From JAGQWW01 sp041392845 (GTDB lineage Bacteria > Bacteroidota > Bacteroidia > Chitinophagales > Saprospiraceae): a stretch of 64,000 bases of DNA. The stretch spans positions 110,362 to 174,361 of the forward strand of contig JAWKLG010000015.1 of assembly GCA_041392845.1 (NCBI GenBank), in the 5' to 3' direction. Below, in pieces: positions 1-9,121 of the stretch; the first letter of the stretch is position 1; each line of letters opens with the position of its first letter. Position numbers and translations under genes: made by a program. The notes beneath the pieces are model-generated. The model was not told the DNA's origin. It saw nothing but the letters and a program-made list of their open reading frames with translations, and made no database searches.

Positions 1-1
1 A

Positions 2-2230
2 AAAGAAAATTTAAACATACCTAACCATCTTTATTCCGACACCTTAAGTCTTGACAGTAATTATTGCCATACTTTCTTGATTTTTGATAAAAACAACAAT
101 GGAATCTGCTGTCAAAATGGGGATGGATACTATCGTGTTTATGAAAATGGCAGTTTAATATTAGAAGGTAATGAATTTCAAACTTCTGAATACCTGTTTT
201 TGAATTGTCCTTCCGGAACAAATTGTGAAACACCCTACCCTATTGAACCCGGTAAAATTCTTTTGGAAGATAATCCCGATAGTTGGTACCTTTTCATACC
301 TGATTCAACCGGTTTGTATCAATTCTCTACCTGTCAAAATAACTCAAATTGCGAAACCAAAATATGGGGATACAATGGTTGTTATCCTGAATTAGCAGGA
401 GATGACCGACCGGGTACCATTTTTTATGGTGAACAAGAATGTGCACCGCATAGAGAGATTTCAGCACTTCTTGAAAAGGATGAGTCATATTATATAAGGA
501 TTGGTAGGGAGGACATAACTTGTACGGATTCTATTTGGTGGGAACTATCATTTTTGGGCCAAATATCCGGATGTATTGATCCCTTAGCCTGCAATTATAA
601 TCCCTTGGCAACCCAAGATGACGGCTCATGTATCTTCAACGGCGATCCCGACTGTCCGGAAGGCCCGGATTTGTCCATAGATGAAAGAAGGCTAAAAACC
701 AGTCTCATAAGACACGAAATCTTCAACAGTGATCCCTGTTTAAATGCAGAAGGCTGTTTGAAAGGTTATGGTACCAGAACTGTTATAGGATTTGCTACCT
801 GGATAGATAACAAAGGGAAGAAAGACTTTTATGTTGGCCATCCACCTGAAGACATTTTCGAACCAAACAATACCTGGGAATTTGATGCCTGTCATAACCA
901 CTGGCATTATGAAGGTTATGCTGAATATTTACTTTTTGATACGGCCGGCATTAAAATCCCGGTTGGAGTAAAAAATGGTTTCTGTATCATGGACGTTGGC
1001 TGTAATGATAATAAGTCAAAAGTCTACCATTGCAATTTCCAGGGTATCTCCTCCAATTGTTATGACATCTACGAACGACACCTAGCCTGCCAATGGATAG
1101 ATATTACAGATGTTGAGCCTGGCCAGTACACTCTAGTAATTCAAATCAACACTCAAAGGCTTCCAGATGCTTTGGGACAATATGAAACCGGATATGAAAA
1201 TAACTGGGCTCAGGTTTGTATAGAGATTTTTGAAGACCCAGATTTTGATTACAAAGGGTTTACCATTTTACCGGATTGTGAACGTTATGTTGATTGTGCT
1301 GGCACCCTACAGGGAAATGCTCAACCCGATTGTAATGGGGAATGTAATGGGACTAGAAAACAAGGAGATCTTGATCAAAATGACTTAAGAGACAGTTGGG
1401 ATGTTTTGCAATATATTGAAGGTATCCTAAACAATAACTTGAATGCAACGCTATGCACAGATTTAAATAGTGATGGAGATATTTCGGTAATTGATGCTGT
1501 GCTTTTGCAAGAATGCGCATTAAATGAAAATAGCCCTCCTGATCCCGGGCACAATCATATTCCTTGCGAATTTCCATACAAAGTCGACAATCCCTTTGAT
1601 TCAGTATGGCTTTATTTATCCAATTGGAATGAAGCAGAAAAGTACATTGATCTGGAATTAAAGGCTCCTTACAAAGACCTATCAGCCTTGCAGTTCGAAC
1701 TGGAAGGGATCGAGATCGAATCAATCGAAATTATTTTAGGGAATTACAATGGAGAAGTCTTCCACAATGAAAAAAAAGTGATTGTTTTTAGTAAAACTGA
1801 AGACCTGATTGGAAAGACCCTCAATTGGATACCGCTTTTAAGAATCTACTATTCTGATTCTCCGGAAGGTGAAATTTGTATCGTAGATGAATCATTGGCG
1901 AATGAACAGTTCGAAAACATTCTACCTGTTCAAACCAATTGCTTCAAGACTTCTTCCATTTCTTTTTCGGATGTCAATACACGTTTGAATCCATGGCAGG
2001 TTTATCCAAATCCGGTAAGGGAACACTTGAATTTTTTCAATCCAGCAATACTCAATCAAGAGTGCTCACTCGAAATCTGGACCCAGGGGGGAGTTTTAAT
2101 TCATAATTCCATCCAACAAATCAACCAAAGCATGCGGATTTCAACAGAAAACATGCGGGAATCTTTTTACTTTTACCGCATTACATCTGGTAGTCATTCG
2201 CAAATTGGAACGTTCGTTCTTTTACCCTAA
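2..2230 (+). CDS. T9SS-secreted lysyl oxidase-like protein with dockerin and cohesin-like domains (5' end outside window)
   Basis: The frame is open from the left edge and reads homologous-looking sequence before the first possible start (a TTG at 77), so the true start lies outside. Counting nt 2 as residue 1: beta-rich Cys-containing region (1-185); the motif ACNYNPLATQDDGSC (about 195-210); a lysyl-oxidase domain (225-425); a dockerin-like Ca-binding pair with DLDQNDLRD and DLNSDGDIS (455-510); a cohesin-like beta domain (530-645); a T9SS type A tail starting near WQVYPNPV (660-742). In the oxidase domain the copper motif HNHWH is at nt 893-907. The Lys and Tyr that form the lysine tyrosylquinone cofactor in animal enzymes align with KNGFC (nt 971) and CYDIY (nt 1070), followed by CQWIDITDV as in human LOX. 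The family oxidises peptidyl lysine to aldehyde; the substrate here is unknown. The protein is expected to be extracellular or on the cell surface. Confidence 0.85.
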   Translation, partial: KENLNIPNHLYSDTLSLDSNYCHTFLIFDKNNNGICCQNGDGYYRVYENGSLILEGNEFQTSEYLFLNCPSGTNCETPYPIEPGKILLEDNPDSWYLFIPDSTGLYQFSTCQNNSNCETKIWGYNGCYPELAGDDRPGTIFYGEQECAPHREISALLEKDESYYIRIGREDITCTDSIWWELSFLGQISGCIDPLACNYNPLATQDDGSCIFNGDPDCPEGPDLSIDERRLKTSLIRHEIFNSDPCLNAEGCLKGYGTRTVIGFATWIDNKGKKDFYVGHPPEDIFEPNNTWEFDACHNHWHYEGYAEYLLFDTAGIKIPVGVKNGFCIMDVGCNDNKSKVYHCNFQGISSNCYDIYERHLACQWIDITDVEPGQYTLVIQINTQRLPDALGQYETGYENNWAQVCIEIFEDPDFDYKGFTILPDCERYVDCAGTLQGNAQPDCNGECNGTRKQGDLDQNDLRDSWDVLQYIEGILNNNLNATLCTDLNSDGDISVIDAVLLQECALNENSPPDPGHNHIPCEFPYKVDNPFDSVWLYLSNWNEAEKYIDLELKAPYKDLSALQFELEGIEIESIEIILGNYNGEVFHNEKKVIVFSKTEDLIGKTLNWIPLLRIYYSDSPEGEICIVDESLANEQFENILPVQTNCFKTSSISFSDVNTRLNPWQVYPNPVREHLNFFNPAILNQECSLEIWTQGGVLIHNSIQQINQSMRISTENMRESFYFYRITSGSHSQIGTFVLLP

Positions 2231-2282
2231 TTGAAAGGGATTCCTTAAATTAGGGTTTGTGCTGAAGAAATTAACCCTAAAT
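2224..2282 (+). promoter_or_regulatory. Three-segment inverted repeat between the LOX-like and M4 genes
   Basis: Segment 1 (2224-2232, accctaatt) can pair with segment 2 (2248-2256, aattagggt). Segment 2 can instead pair over 8 bp (2250-2257) with segment 3 (2273-2280, aaccctaa), which lies just before the protease ATG at 2291. The two hairpins exclude each other, as in attenuators. No long T tract follows, so a terminator/antiterminator role is a guess and chance is possible. Confidence 0.25.
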
Positions 2283-2290
2283 ATTACACC

Positions 2291-5200
2291 ATGAAAAGAA
2301 TTTCTACACTTCTCTTCTCCCTATTTTTTACAGCCGCTTTATTTGGACAAGGAAAACAATTGAATTTGTCTGATAAAAATACGGGGCCTAAAATCAAGGT
2401 TGAAAACCTTAAACCAGTAAATGCAAATTCAGCCCAAATCCCCGGTGCTACCCGTCCATTTTATACCGGCCCTGTCAATTGGGCAAAATTAAAAGACCTC
2501 TCTCCTATCGGATGGCCTGTAGTTCAAACAAAAAATGAAAAAGGGCTGGCCATTGCAATTTCCGGAATTTTACCAAATGCAGCTATGCCTCAAAGCAAAT
2601 CCCTGGTAGATCAAAGCTTTGCCTATTTGGAGATTATGAAAGAGTCCATTGGAATTGCAAACCCCCAGAAAGAATTTAAACTAATTGAAACCAAGACAGA
2701 TGATCTTGGATTTACACACCTAAGAATGCAACAATTGTATGAAGGAATACCGGTTCATGGCAAAGAATGGATTTTACATGCAAAGAATGGAAAAATCAAT
2801 TTTGCAAATGGCCAAAGTCTTCCTACACCATCGATTAGCATTCCAACGCATCCAATTTCTACCGAAACTGCTATCCAAACTTCTTTGAATGACCTAGCAG
2901 GAATAACCAAAGTAAATAGAGAAATTACACTGCCTGCCGGCATGGAGGATTTTAAATGGGAAGAAAAAGAATTGGTAATCTGGTCCAATAAAGATCAAAG
3001 CATTTCAAAACTTGCATGGAAACTCGACATCCATCCAAACCTAATCTCCAGATACCGCTATTTTATTGATGCAGAAACTGGTGAAATTCTTGAAAGCTAC
3101 CCCAATCACTGTAAATTCACCCATTACGATTTCCCTAAATCAACTGCAAAAACGAATACAATTATAGAATCCCCTTCAACAGAAATTGAAAAAGAAACAT
3201 TAGAAATGCTACCCCTGGCAGACGGCCCAAGAACAGCCACCGCCCGGGATCTTTTTAATATAAACAGGACTATTAATACCTATGAGTTTGGAAATAGCTT
3301 TTATTTTTTAGATGCCTCAAGGCCAATGCACAATGCGGGCGGCTCTATTTTTCCAAACAACGCACTAGGAGTAATTTGGACTTCAGATGCACGAAATACC
3401 TCTCCGGTCAATAATAACTTTTCTGCTTTCCACATCACTTCCAGCAACAATTCCTGGAATAATCCGACCGGAGTTTCAGCACACTTCAATGGTGGAGAAT
3501 CTTATTTGTATTTTAAAAATGTACACGGAAGAAATTCCATCAACGGAAGAAATGGTAATATTCTTTCCTTCATCAATGTAGTCGAAGACGATGGCACAGC
3601 AATGGACAACGCCTTTTGGAATGGGAAAGGAATGTTCTATGGAAATGGTAATGTCGGTTTTAGTTCACCCTTGGCCAAAAGCCTGGATGTTGCAGGACAT
3701 GAGATGTCCCATGGCGTCATTGAAACTACTGCAAACCTGGAATACCAGGATGAACCGGGTGCATTGAATGAATCCTTTGCAGATATCTTTGGGGTATTAA
3801 TTGACCGTGATGATTGGAAACTTGGAGATGATGTTGCCAACCCTAATTTCTTTCCTACGGGTACCATGAGGGACATGCAAGATCCACACAATGGAGGAAA
3901 CAACTTCAATGACCCCGGGTATCAGCCTAAACATTATAACGAGCGTTATACAGGAACCCAGGACAATGGAGGCGTTCACATCAATAGTGGTATCCCCAAT
4001 CATGCATTTTACCTTTTTGCAACTGCAAATGGCGTTGGAAAGGATAAAGCAGAAAAAGTATTTTATCGTGCTTTAGACAATTACCTCACTGCTTCTTCGA
4101 AATTCGTAGATTTTAGAATTGCTACCATGAGGGCTTCAGATGATCTTTACGGCCAGGGGTCGGCAGTTTCAAATGCACTCAAAAGTGCCTTGGATGCAGT
4201 TGGAATTCCAGGCGGGCAAGGCGGCAACTACCAAAATGACTACCCTGAAAACCCCGGAGACCCTTACATGATAGTTTCTGACATAAACAATACTGCTATT
4301 TATTTAATTGATGGCCAAGGAAATGTAATCGGAAATCCATTCATTGACTTTGGTGCAATAAGCAGAATCAGTGTAACTGATGATGGATCGTACGCAGTGT
4401 TCATAGGGGAAGATAATACGATGTATGAAATAGATTTCGTCAATAATTCTTATGATCAAATTCAAAATGAAGCCATCTGGAGAAACGTGGCTATATCTAA
4501 AGACGGCTCAAGGCTGGCAGCCATAACCACAGATTATGATAACATCATTTATGTCTACGATTTTGGAAGGCAAAGTTGGGGCGAATTTGAACTGTATAAC
4601 CCAACCTATACTTCCGGAATATCAACCGGCGATGTAGTTTATCCTGACATCCTGGAATGGGATTTCTCCGGACAATGGGTTATGTATGATGCGTACAACG
4701 AGATTGGAACTTTCTTTGGCAGTATAGATTACTGGGATATAGGTTTTGTAAATGTCTGGAATAATGGAAGTAACAATTTTGCCAACGGTGAAGTAGACAA
4801 ATTGTATAGTGGATTAGCAGAGAACACAAGCGTTGGAAACCCTACTTTTTCAAAATTATCACCTTACATTATCGCCTTTGATTACATCAATACTGCAGAT
4901 GATCAAAATTGGATCATCAGCGCCAATTTGGAAACAGGCGATGTATCTGACCCCGCTATTTTTCAAAACTTAGTTTTGGGGTATCCTAACTTTACACCAA
5001 ATGATCGGTACATAAGTTTTGACGCGTTAGACAACTCAGATAATGAAGTCATTGCTTTACAGGAAATAAGTTCAGACAAGCTAAGAGCCGTAAATAATCC
5101 AGCCATTTTTATAAATGGAGGAACCCAGGGCGTATGGTTTGCAGATGGATTAAGACCCTTGTCTACCAATAAGATTACAAATGGTGCCAATGGCAAATTA

Positions 5201-5422
5201 AGTCCAAACCCTGCTAATGATTATGTGAAATTAGACATGGATGAAAACATTCCAATAGACCAGATTTTTATATTCAATTTGCTGGGGCAGGAAGTGAAAG
5301 AATTAAATCCTGAACAGGTAAAAACAGGATGGAATATCAGTGATTTAAATTCAGGGGTTTATTTCCTGAATGTCTATGCAAAAGGGAAACTTCAAGCAGG
5401 ATTTAGAATGATAAAAAATTAA
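2291..5422 (+). CDS. Secreted thermolysin-like (M4) metalloprotease with beta-propeller-like region and T9SS tail
   Basis: Secreted zinc endopeptidase of 1043 residues. A signal peptide (1-20, ending FGQ) is followed by an FTP/PepSY-type propeptide (about 80-260). The M4 catalytic domain follows (about 310-640). Zinc ligands are in HEMSH (470-474) and the downstream Glu of NESFAD (Glu494); the transition-state His is in GGVHINSG (His563). Residues about 655-950 repeat short beta strands with DDGSYAVF and KDGSRLAA, resembling TolB/WD40-like propellers. A type A T9SS sorting domain (about 965-1043, SPNPANDYVKL) ends the protein. M4 enzymes are normally activated by propeptide removal. The gene is 60 bp downstream of the LOX-like gene and may be cotranscribed with it. 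The ATG at 2291 is the obvious start because the signal peptide begins there. Confidence 0.93.
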   Translation: MKRISTLLFSLFFTAALFGQGKQLNLSDKNTGPKIKVENLKPVNANSAQIPGATRPFYTGPVNWAKLKDLSPIGWPVVQTKNEKGLAIAISGILPNAAMPQSKSLVDQSFAYLEIMKESIGIANPQKEFKLIETKTDDLGFTHLRMQQLYEGIPVHGKEWILHAKNGKINFANGQSLPTPSISIPTHPISTETAIQTSLNDLAGITKVNREITLPAGMEDFKWEEKELVIWSNKDQSISKLAWKLDIHPNLISRYRYFIDAETGEILESYPNHCKFTHYDFPKSTAKTNTIIESPSTEIEKETLEMLPLADGPRTATARDLFNINRTINTYEFGNSFYFLDASRPMHNAGGSIFPNNALGVIWTSDARNTSPVNNNFSAFHITSSNNSWNNPTGVSAHFNGGESYLYFKNVHGRNSINGRNGNILSFINVVEDDGTAMDNAFWNGKGMFYGNGNVGFSSPLAKSLDVAGHEMSHGVIETTANLEYQDEPGALNESFADIFGVLIDRDDWKLGDDVANPNFFPTGTMRDMQDPHNGGNNFNDPGYQPKHYNERYTGTQDNGGVHINSGIPNHAFYLFATANGVGKDKAEKVFYRALDNYLTASSKFVDFRIATMRASDDLYGQGSAVSNALKSALDAVGIPGGQGGNYQNDYPENPGDPYMIVSDINNTAIYLIDGQGNVIGNPFIDFGAISRISVTDDGSYAVFIGEDNTMYEIDFVNNSYDQIQNEAIWRNVAISKDGSRLAAITTDYDNIIYVYDFGRQSWGEFELYNPTYTSGISTGDVVYPDILEWDFSGQWVMYDAYNEIGTFFGSIDYWDIGFVNVWNNGSNNFANGEVDKLYSGLAENTSVGNPTFSKLSPYIIAFDYINTADDQNWIISANLETGDVSDPAIFQNLVLGYPNFTPNDRYISFDALDNSDNEVIALQEISSDKLRAVNNPAIFINGGTQGVWFADGLRPLSTNKITNGANGKLSPNPANDYVKLDMDENIPIDQIFIFNLLGQEVKELNPEQVKTGWNISDLNSGVYFLNVYAKGKLQAGFRMIKN

Positions 5423-5440
5423 AATTTGCTTCTATCCGAA

Positions 5441-5475
5441 ATACCCTGAAGAACTTTCTTCAGGGTATTTTTTTT
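5441..5475. terminator. Bidirectional intrinsic terminator
   Basis: A perfect 11-bp stem (5441-5451 with 5458-5468, arm ataccctgaag) has a 6-nt loop and is followed by a T tract. It sits between the convergent M4 protease gene and the DUF4403 gene and probably serves both. Confidence 0.85.
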
Positions 5476-6719
5476 TATAAAACTACATTCAGTTGGCCAT
5501 CACCTTTTAAAAAGATAAGGATACTTAATTTGGTTGGTTCAATTTGAAAATCATTTAAAGCAATACTCTCAATTTGAGCATCCAGAGTCCCGTTTCCATT
5601 CAAATCAATGGAGCGTAGCTCTTCCACAAGTACTGCACGGGCTTTTTCCATACCCTCCTGAAGGGCATTATTTGCATTATTTTTTATGGAATCAATAATG
5701 CTTTTTTTAAGTAACCAGGATGCCCCTTTTGCAAAAATATTCTTTGTCTTCAGGTTAAATTCCACCTCTTGTATCAGGATTTCAGAAGTATTTTTATTCA
5801 AAGTGGGAATAAACTTGACTATAGCCACTCCCTTTATGAACCCGGAAAGGCCAAGTGCAATTTCCAACTTGTGTTCACTTTTACCTATTTCAATGGTTTC
5901 CAGAATGACTTCCTGGCCACTCACTTCAAACTTTTGCCCTCTCAGGTATTCTGTAGCAAGCTTGGTTGCCATATCATAATTTATGGAAACAGGCATATAA
6001 ATTTGGAATCCGGAATCTTGAAAATCACAAGTGGAAAAAGGAGGAAGTGGTAATGGTTTATTTGCTGCTTTCAAAGAAAAATCCAAAGAAGGGTTTGCCT
6101 TTATGCAGGTAAGGGTTTGAATCTGGTTTAGGCTACCTTTAAATGGGCTAAGACTAAGGTTTTCCGGGCGAAGCAGGAAATTCGCATTCAGAGGTTTTGG
6201 GAGTAAAATTGATTCATTCAATTTATCCCATACCGGATTGATGATGTTTTTAAAATTAACCTGCTCTTCAATAGCCTTATCTATACTTTCACAGATTCTG
6301 GATTCATTCTTTTCTAAAAAAATATCAGCAATTCCTTTTACATTTAAATTTCCCAGGCCGGTTTTCACAGAAGGTTTCTCTTTCCATTCGTAAAATGCCA
6401 ATACTGTTGTAGAAGATACTTTCCATGCGGTAGTAAGTATAAATGAGGTTTTTAAATCCAATTCAATAATGCCCTTTGCATTAAACTTACCCAATAAAGT
6501 CCTTTTTTCAATTTCTAAAATTATTTGAATCGTGTACCTGATTTCCGAATCAACCATCTTTACCCCTATCTGACCTATTCGCGTTCCACTAACCTTCAAT
6601 CCATCATTTTGATCTTCTTTTTCATACAAGTCTTTTGGAATTTTTTCATTAATAAAAGACGCAAGGTTTTCCTGTGGAATGATAACCGGGAGGTTGAATA
6701 TTGAAACTGGAACTTCCAT
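5475..6719 (-). CDS. DUF4403 family protein
   Basis: This 414-residue protein has repeated beta-rich stretches and matches my recollection of DUF4403, a family common in Bacteroidota. That family is thought to form tubular lipid-binding-like folds, but its function is undefined. Two similar halves seem present (an N-terminal part to about 200 and a C-terminal part from about 235), the second holding KNIFAKGASWLLKKSI and an amphipathic helix. No signal peptide or lipobox is visible at the ATG chosen (6719) and no upstream in-frame ATG exists, so the cell location is unclear. It is transcribed alone, convergent with the protease gene and divergent from the HlyD-type gene. Confidence 0.65.
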   Translation of the reverse strand: MEVPVSIFNLPVIIPQENLASFINEKIPKDLYEKEDQNDGLKVSGTRIGQIGVKMVDSEIRYTIQIILEIEKRTLLGKFNAKGIIELDLKTSFILTTAWKVSSTTVLAFYEWKEKPSVKTGLGNLNVKGIADIFLEKNESRICESIDKAIEEQVNFKNIINPVWDKLNESILLPKPLNANFLLRPENLSLSPFKGSLNQIQTLTCIKANPSLDFSLKAANKPLPLPPFSTCDFQDSGFQIYMPVSINYDMATKLATEYLRGQKFEVSGQEVILETIEIGKSEHKLEIALGLSGFIKGVAIVKFIPTLNKNTSEILIQEVEFNLKTKNIFAKGASWLLKKSIIDSIKNNANNALQEGMEKARAVLVEELRSIDLNGNGTLDAQIESIALNDFQIEPTKLSILIFLKGDGQLNVVL

Positions 6720-6861
6720 GAAAGGCGTAATCTCTTTTTAAAAAAGTATAAAAGAAGGATGTAAAAGAACAAATGAAATACCCATTACACAAATTTAAAT
6801 CCGGCTGACTTGTAACTAAGCTTTTTTAGACCAATCTTTAGCTTTATTTTGCCATTCTACT

Positions 6862-8154
6862 ATGGAAAAAGAAGAAAGAATCGATAAAAAAGTTAGCCCT
6901 GCCAGAAGTAATGATTTCCTGGTAAAACCTCCTGGATGGATTCTTCACCATGGAATCTCGCTAGTTGCGTTTTTCATTATTATCCTTGTTATCCTTTCTT
7001 CAATCATCAAATATCCGGATAAGGTCATAGCGGAAGCGATAATTACTTCCGCACAACCACCTCTGCGATTGAATGCTCCAAAAGATGGGAAATTGGTGCA
7101 TATTCAAGCGCAGCTTGCGGATACCGTAACTTCAGGAAGTTTACTTGCAATCTTTGAGCATGAAGGTTCCTGGAGCCAAATAAATCAATTAGACAGCCTC
7201 TTAAATGATAAAAAGACTACAGATTTAATTTTAAACCAGTCCATTCCAACATTCCAGGATCTTGGAAGTTTATCCTCAACTTATGCCAATTTTAAAAAAG
7301 CAGTCAATGATTTTAGACATGAGGTGGAAAAGGATTTTACCAGCTTGAAAATTTTAAACCTCAAAAATCAGATTGAAAACTTACAGTCCATAAACAAGGG
7401 CCTAAAAAGGCAGGCTGAATGGAGAAAAAAAACGCTATCCATAACTCAAACGCAAGTAAGCAGAGACAGTAATTTATTTATTGAAGGTTCGGTAAGTGCA
7501 ATTGATTATGAAAATTCCAAAAAGGAAATGTTCAACTTAATGGAGAGCATGGAAAACCTGAGTGCATCGATTTTACAAAACAATCTGACCATTACCCAAT
7601 TAGAGGGACAAATCCTGGAAAGTAGCCAATGGAAAAGTGATCAAATAAAAGAATTGGAAGGAAAACTGGAAGTCAGGTTGAAAGAACTAAAAGGTGAATT
7701 GGAAGCCTGGAAAAACCAGCACCTCATTACAGCACCATACATGGGCATCGTTGAAATTTCAAATTCTATCAAACCATACCAATATTTTGAAAAAGGTCAA
7801 CCCATTTTGACCCTTCTTCCAGTCGATGATTCCAAAGAATCCAAGGGCCTTGCAACCATACCTTTTAAACAAAGTGGCAAGGTTGGAAAAGACGCCACCA
7901 TACATTTAAAACTTGATGGATACCCTTACAAGGAGTTTGGATACATCAAAACCCATATTTCCGATATAGCAGCCGTTTCAAATGAAGGTGGCTATCAGGC
8001 GAGCTTTAATTTGCCCGCACCATTAATCACTACATACGGGATGGAAATACCTTTTAAACAAGAAATGAGAGGAACCGCTGAAATTATTACAAAAGAAAAA
8101 ACAATCCTTGAAAGGCTGTTTGAACAAATTATCAGTCTGGTAAAGAATAACTGA
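6862..8154 (+). CDS. HlyD-family periplasmic adaptor (membrane fusion protein)
   Basis: A 430-residue type I secretion/efflux adaptor. A cytoplasmic N-terminus (1-28) is followed by one membrane helix (about 30-50, rich in I, V and L). A split biotinyl-lipoyl motif comes next (LRLNAPKDGKLVHI near 73 and LITAPYMGIVEI near 290). A long coiled coil (about 105-285) separates its halves and a C-terminal beta-barrel region follows. Such proteins bridge an inner-membrane ABC transporter to a TolC-like channel. No ABC transporter, peptidase or TolC gene is adjacent, so its partner must be encoded elsewhere. The 3' end is only 8 bp from the convergent DUF4249 gene. Confidence 0.85.
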   Translation: MEKEERIDKKVSPARSNDFLVKPPGWILHHGISLVAFFIIILVILSSIIKYPDKVIAEAIITSAQPPLRLNAPKDGKLVHIQAQLADTVTSGSLLAIFEHEGSWSQINQLDSLLNDKKTTDLILNQSIPTFQDLGSLSSTYANFKKAVNDFRHEVEKDFTSLKILNLKNQIENLQSINKGLKRQAEWRKKTLSITQTQVSRDSNLFIEGSVSAIDYENSKKEMFNLMESMENLSASILQNNLTITQLEGQILESSQWKSDQIKELEGKLEVRLKELKGELEAWKNQHLITAPYMGIVEISNSIKPYQYFEKGQPILTLLPVDDSKESKGLATIPFKQSGKVGKDATIHLKLDGYPYKEFGYIKTHISDIAAVSNEGGYQASFNLPAPLITTYGMEIPFKQEMRGTAEIITKEKTILERLFEQIISLVKNN

Positions 8155-8162
8155 AAAGACTA

Positions 8163-9086
8163 TTAATTTAAGGAGAGTGTATCTCTGGATACTGAGAATC
8201 CGGTAAATAAGCCAAAACCATTTTCAATATTGGTAAAATCAATCACAGGTTCAGAAAGTGGGTTGGTAGATTGATCATTCTGCCTTTTTATGGACATGAA
8301 GTAATCGTAATAGTCTTCTGTGATGGATCTTAATTCAATGATAATTTTCGCATTATCGTCATTAGATCTGATTTTTTCGAGATCAGCTCTAAAGTTTAAT
8401 TTTTTAGTAGTACCGTTAAACGACCTGTCAGAAACCAACGCTCCTCTGTTATTGATGTAAAATGTTACGGGTGCATTGGGATCAAAAGTGTACATCTTTA
8501 AAGGTCCGTAAAATCTTGTTTCAAAATCTCTACGTCCATCTAAATCAGTAGCAAGCTCATCTTTTAATTGATATAAAAGGATATGGTAGTAGTTTTCCTC
8601 GTCTCTGGGGTCATCTATACTCATACTTAAATAAACATGACCATTGGTTCCCTGGTTTCCACCATCATCTTCAATGGAGGTATTGGAAATTTTTGTGGGT
8701 GGAGGAACCGAACCCGTAGAACTTACCGGTTCAAAATTTTCTGCCGTTACTCTGATTTCATATTCTTTTCCAACTTCAGGAATCAATCCATGAGATCTGT
8801 AACTTGGGAGGGTATCAAATTCATCTGGTGGAAAATAAGTTAGTTGTTCAATCAACTCACCCTCAAACCAAATTGAAACATTTGCAAAATCGATGTAGGT
8901 ATTTTTTTCTTCGTTTCCAAACTTTCTACTTGCAGATACCCTAACATAGAAAGGAAGGTCATTGGTAAAATAGCTGTTTACAACCAACTTGCTTTCTGAC
9001 AAATCGTCTAAAATATCAACGGGTTCGAGACACCCGAAGAAGGGAATGGTGAAAAGCAGGAATGTTAGGTTGCGAATCAACTTCAT
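8163..9086 (-). CDS. DUF4249 family lipoprotein, partner of a TonB-dependent receptor
   Basis: Outer-membrane or periplasmic lipoprotein of 307 residues when started at the ATG at 9086. This start puts the basic MKLIRN segment directly before the hydrophobic stretch and lipobox ending FFGC; an alternative ATG two codons upstream (9092) also fits. The mature part is beta-rich (SKLVVNSYFTND, then VYLSMSIDDP) and resembles DUF4249, whose genes typically follow a non-SusC TonB receptor as here. The receptor gene ends 35 bp upstream, so the two are probably one transcription unit. The ligand is unknown. Confidence 0.75.
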   Translation of the reverse strand: MKLIRNLTFLLFTIPFFGCLEPVDILDDLSESKLVVNSYFTNDLPFYVRVSASRKFGNEEKNTYIDFANVSIWFEGELIEQLTYFPPDEFDTLPSYRSHGLIPEVGKEYEIRVTAENFEPVSSTGSVPPPTKISNTSIEDDGGNQGTNGHVYLSMSIDDPRDEENYYHILLYQLKDELATDLDGRRDFETRFYGPLKMYTFDPNAPVTFYINNRGALVSDRSFNGTTKKLNFRADLEKIRSNDDNAKIIIELRSITEDYYDYFMSIKRQNDQSTNPLSEPVIDFTNIENGFGLFTGFSVSRDTLSLN

Positions 9087-9121
9087 AAACATTTCGTCTT
9101 GGCTATTACAAAAGTACAAAA

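Noticed and set aside
1353..1724. 123-residue minus-strand frame under the dockerin region
   Set aside because: Antisense to a confident coding region and without recognisable features.
6862..8154. Complete type I secretion or bacteriocin export locus around the HlyD-type gene
   Set aside because: No ABC transporter, peptidase, TolC homologue or leader peptide gene lies within several kb.
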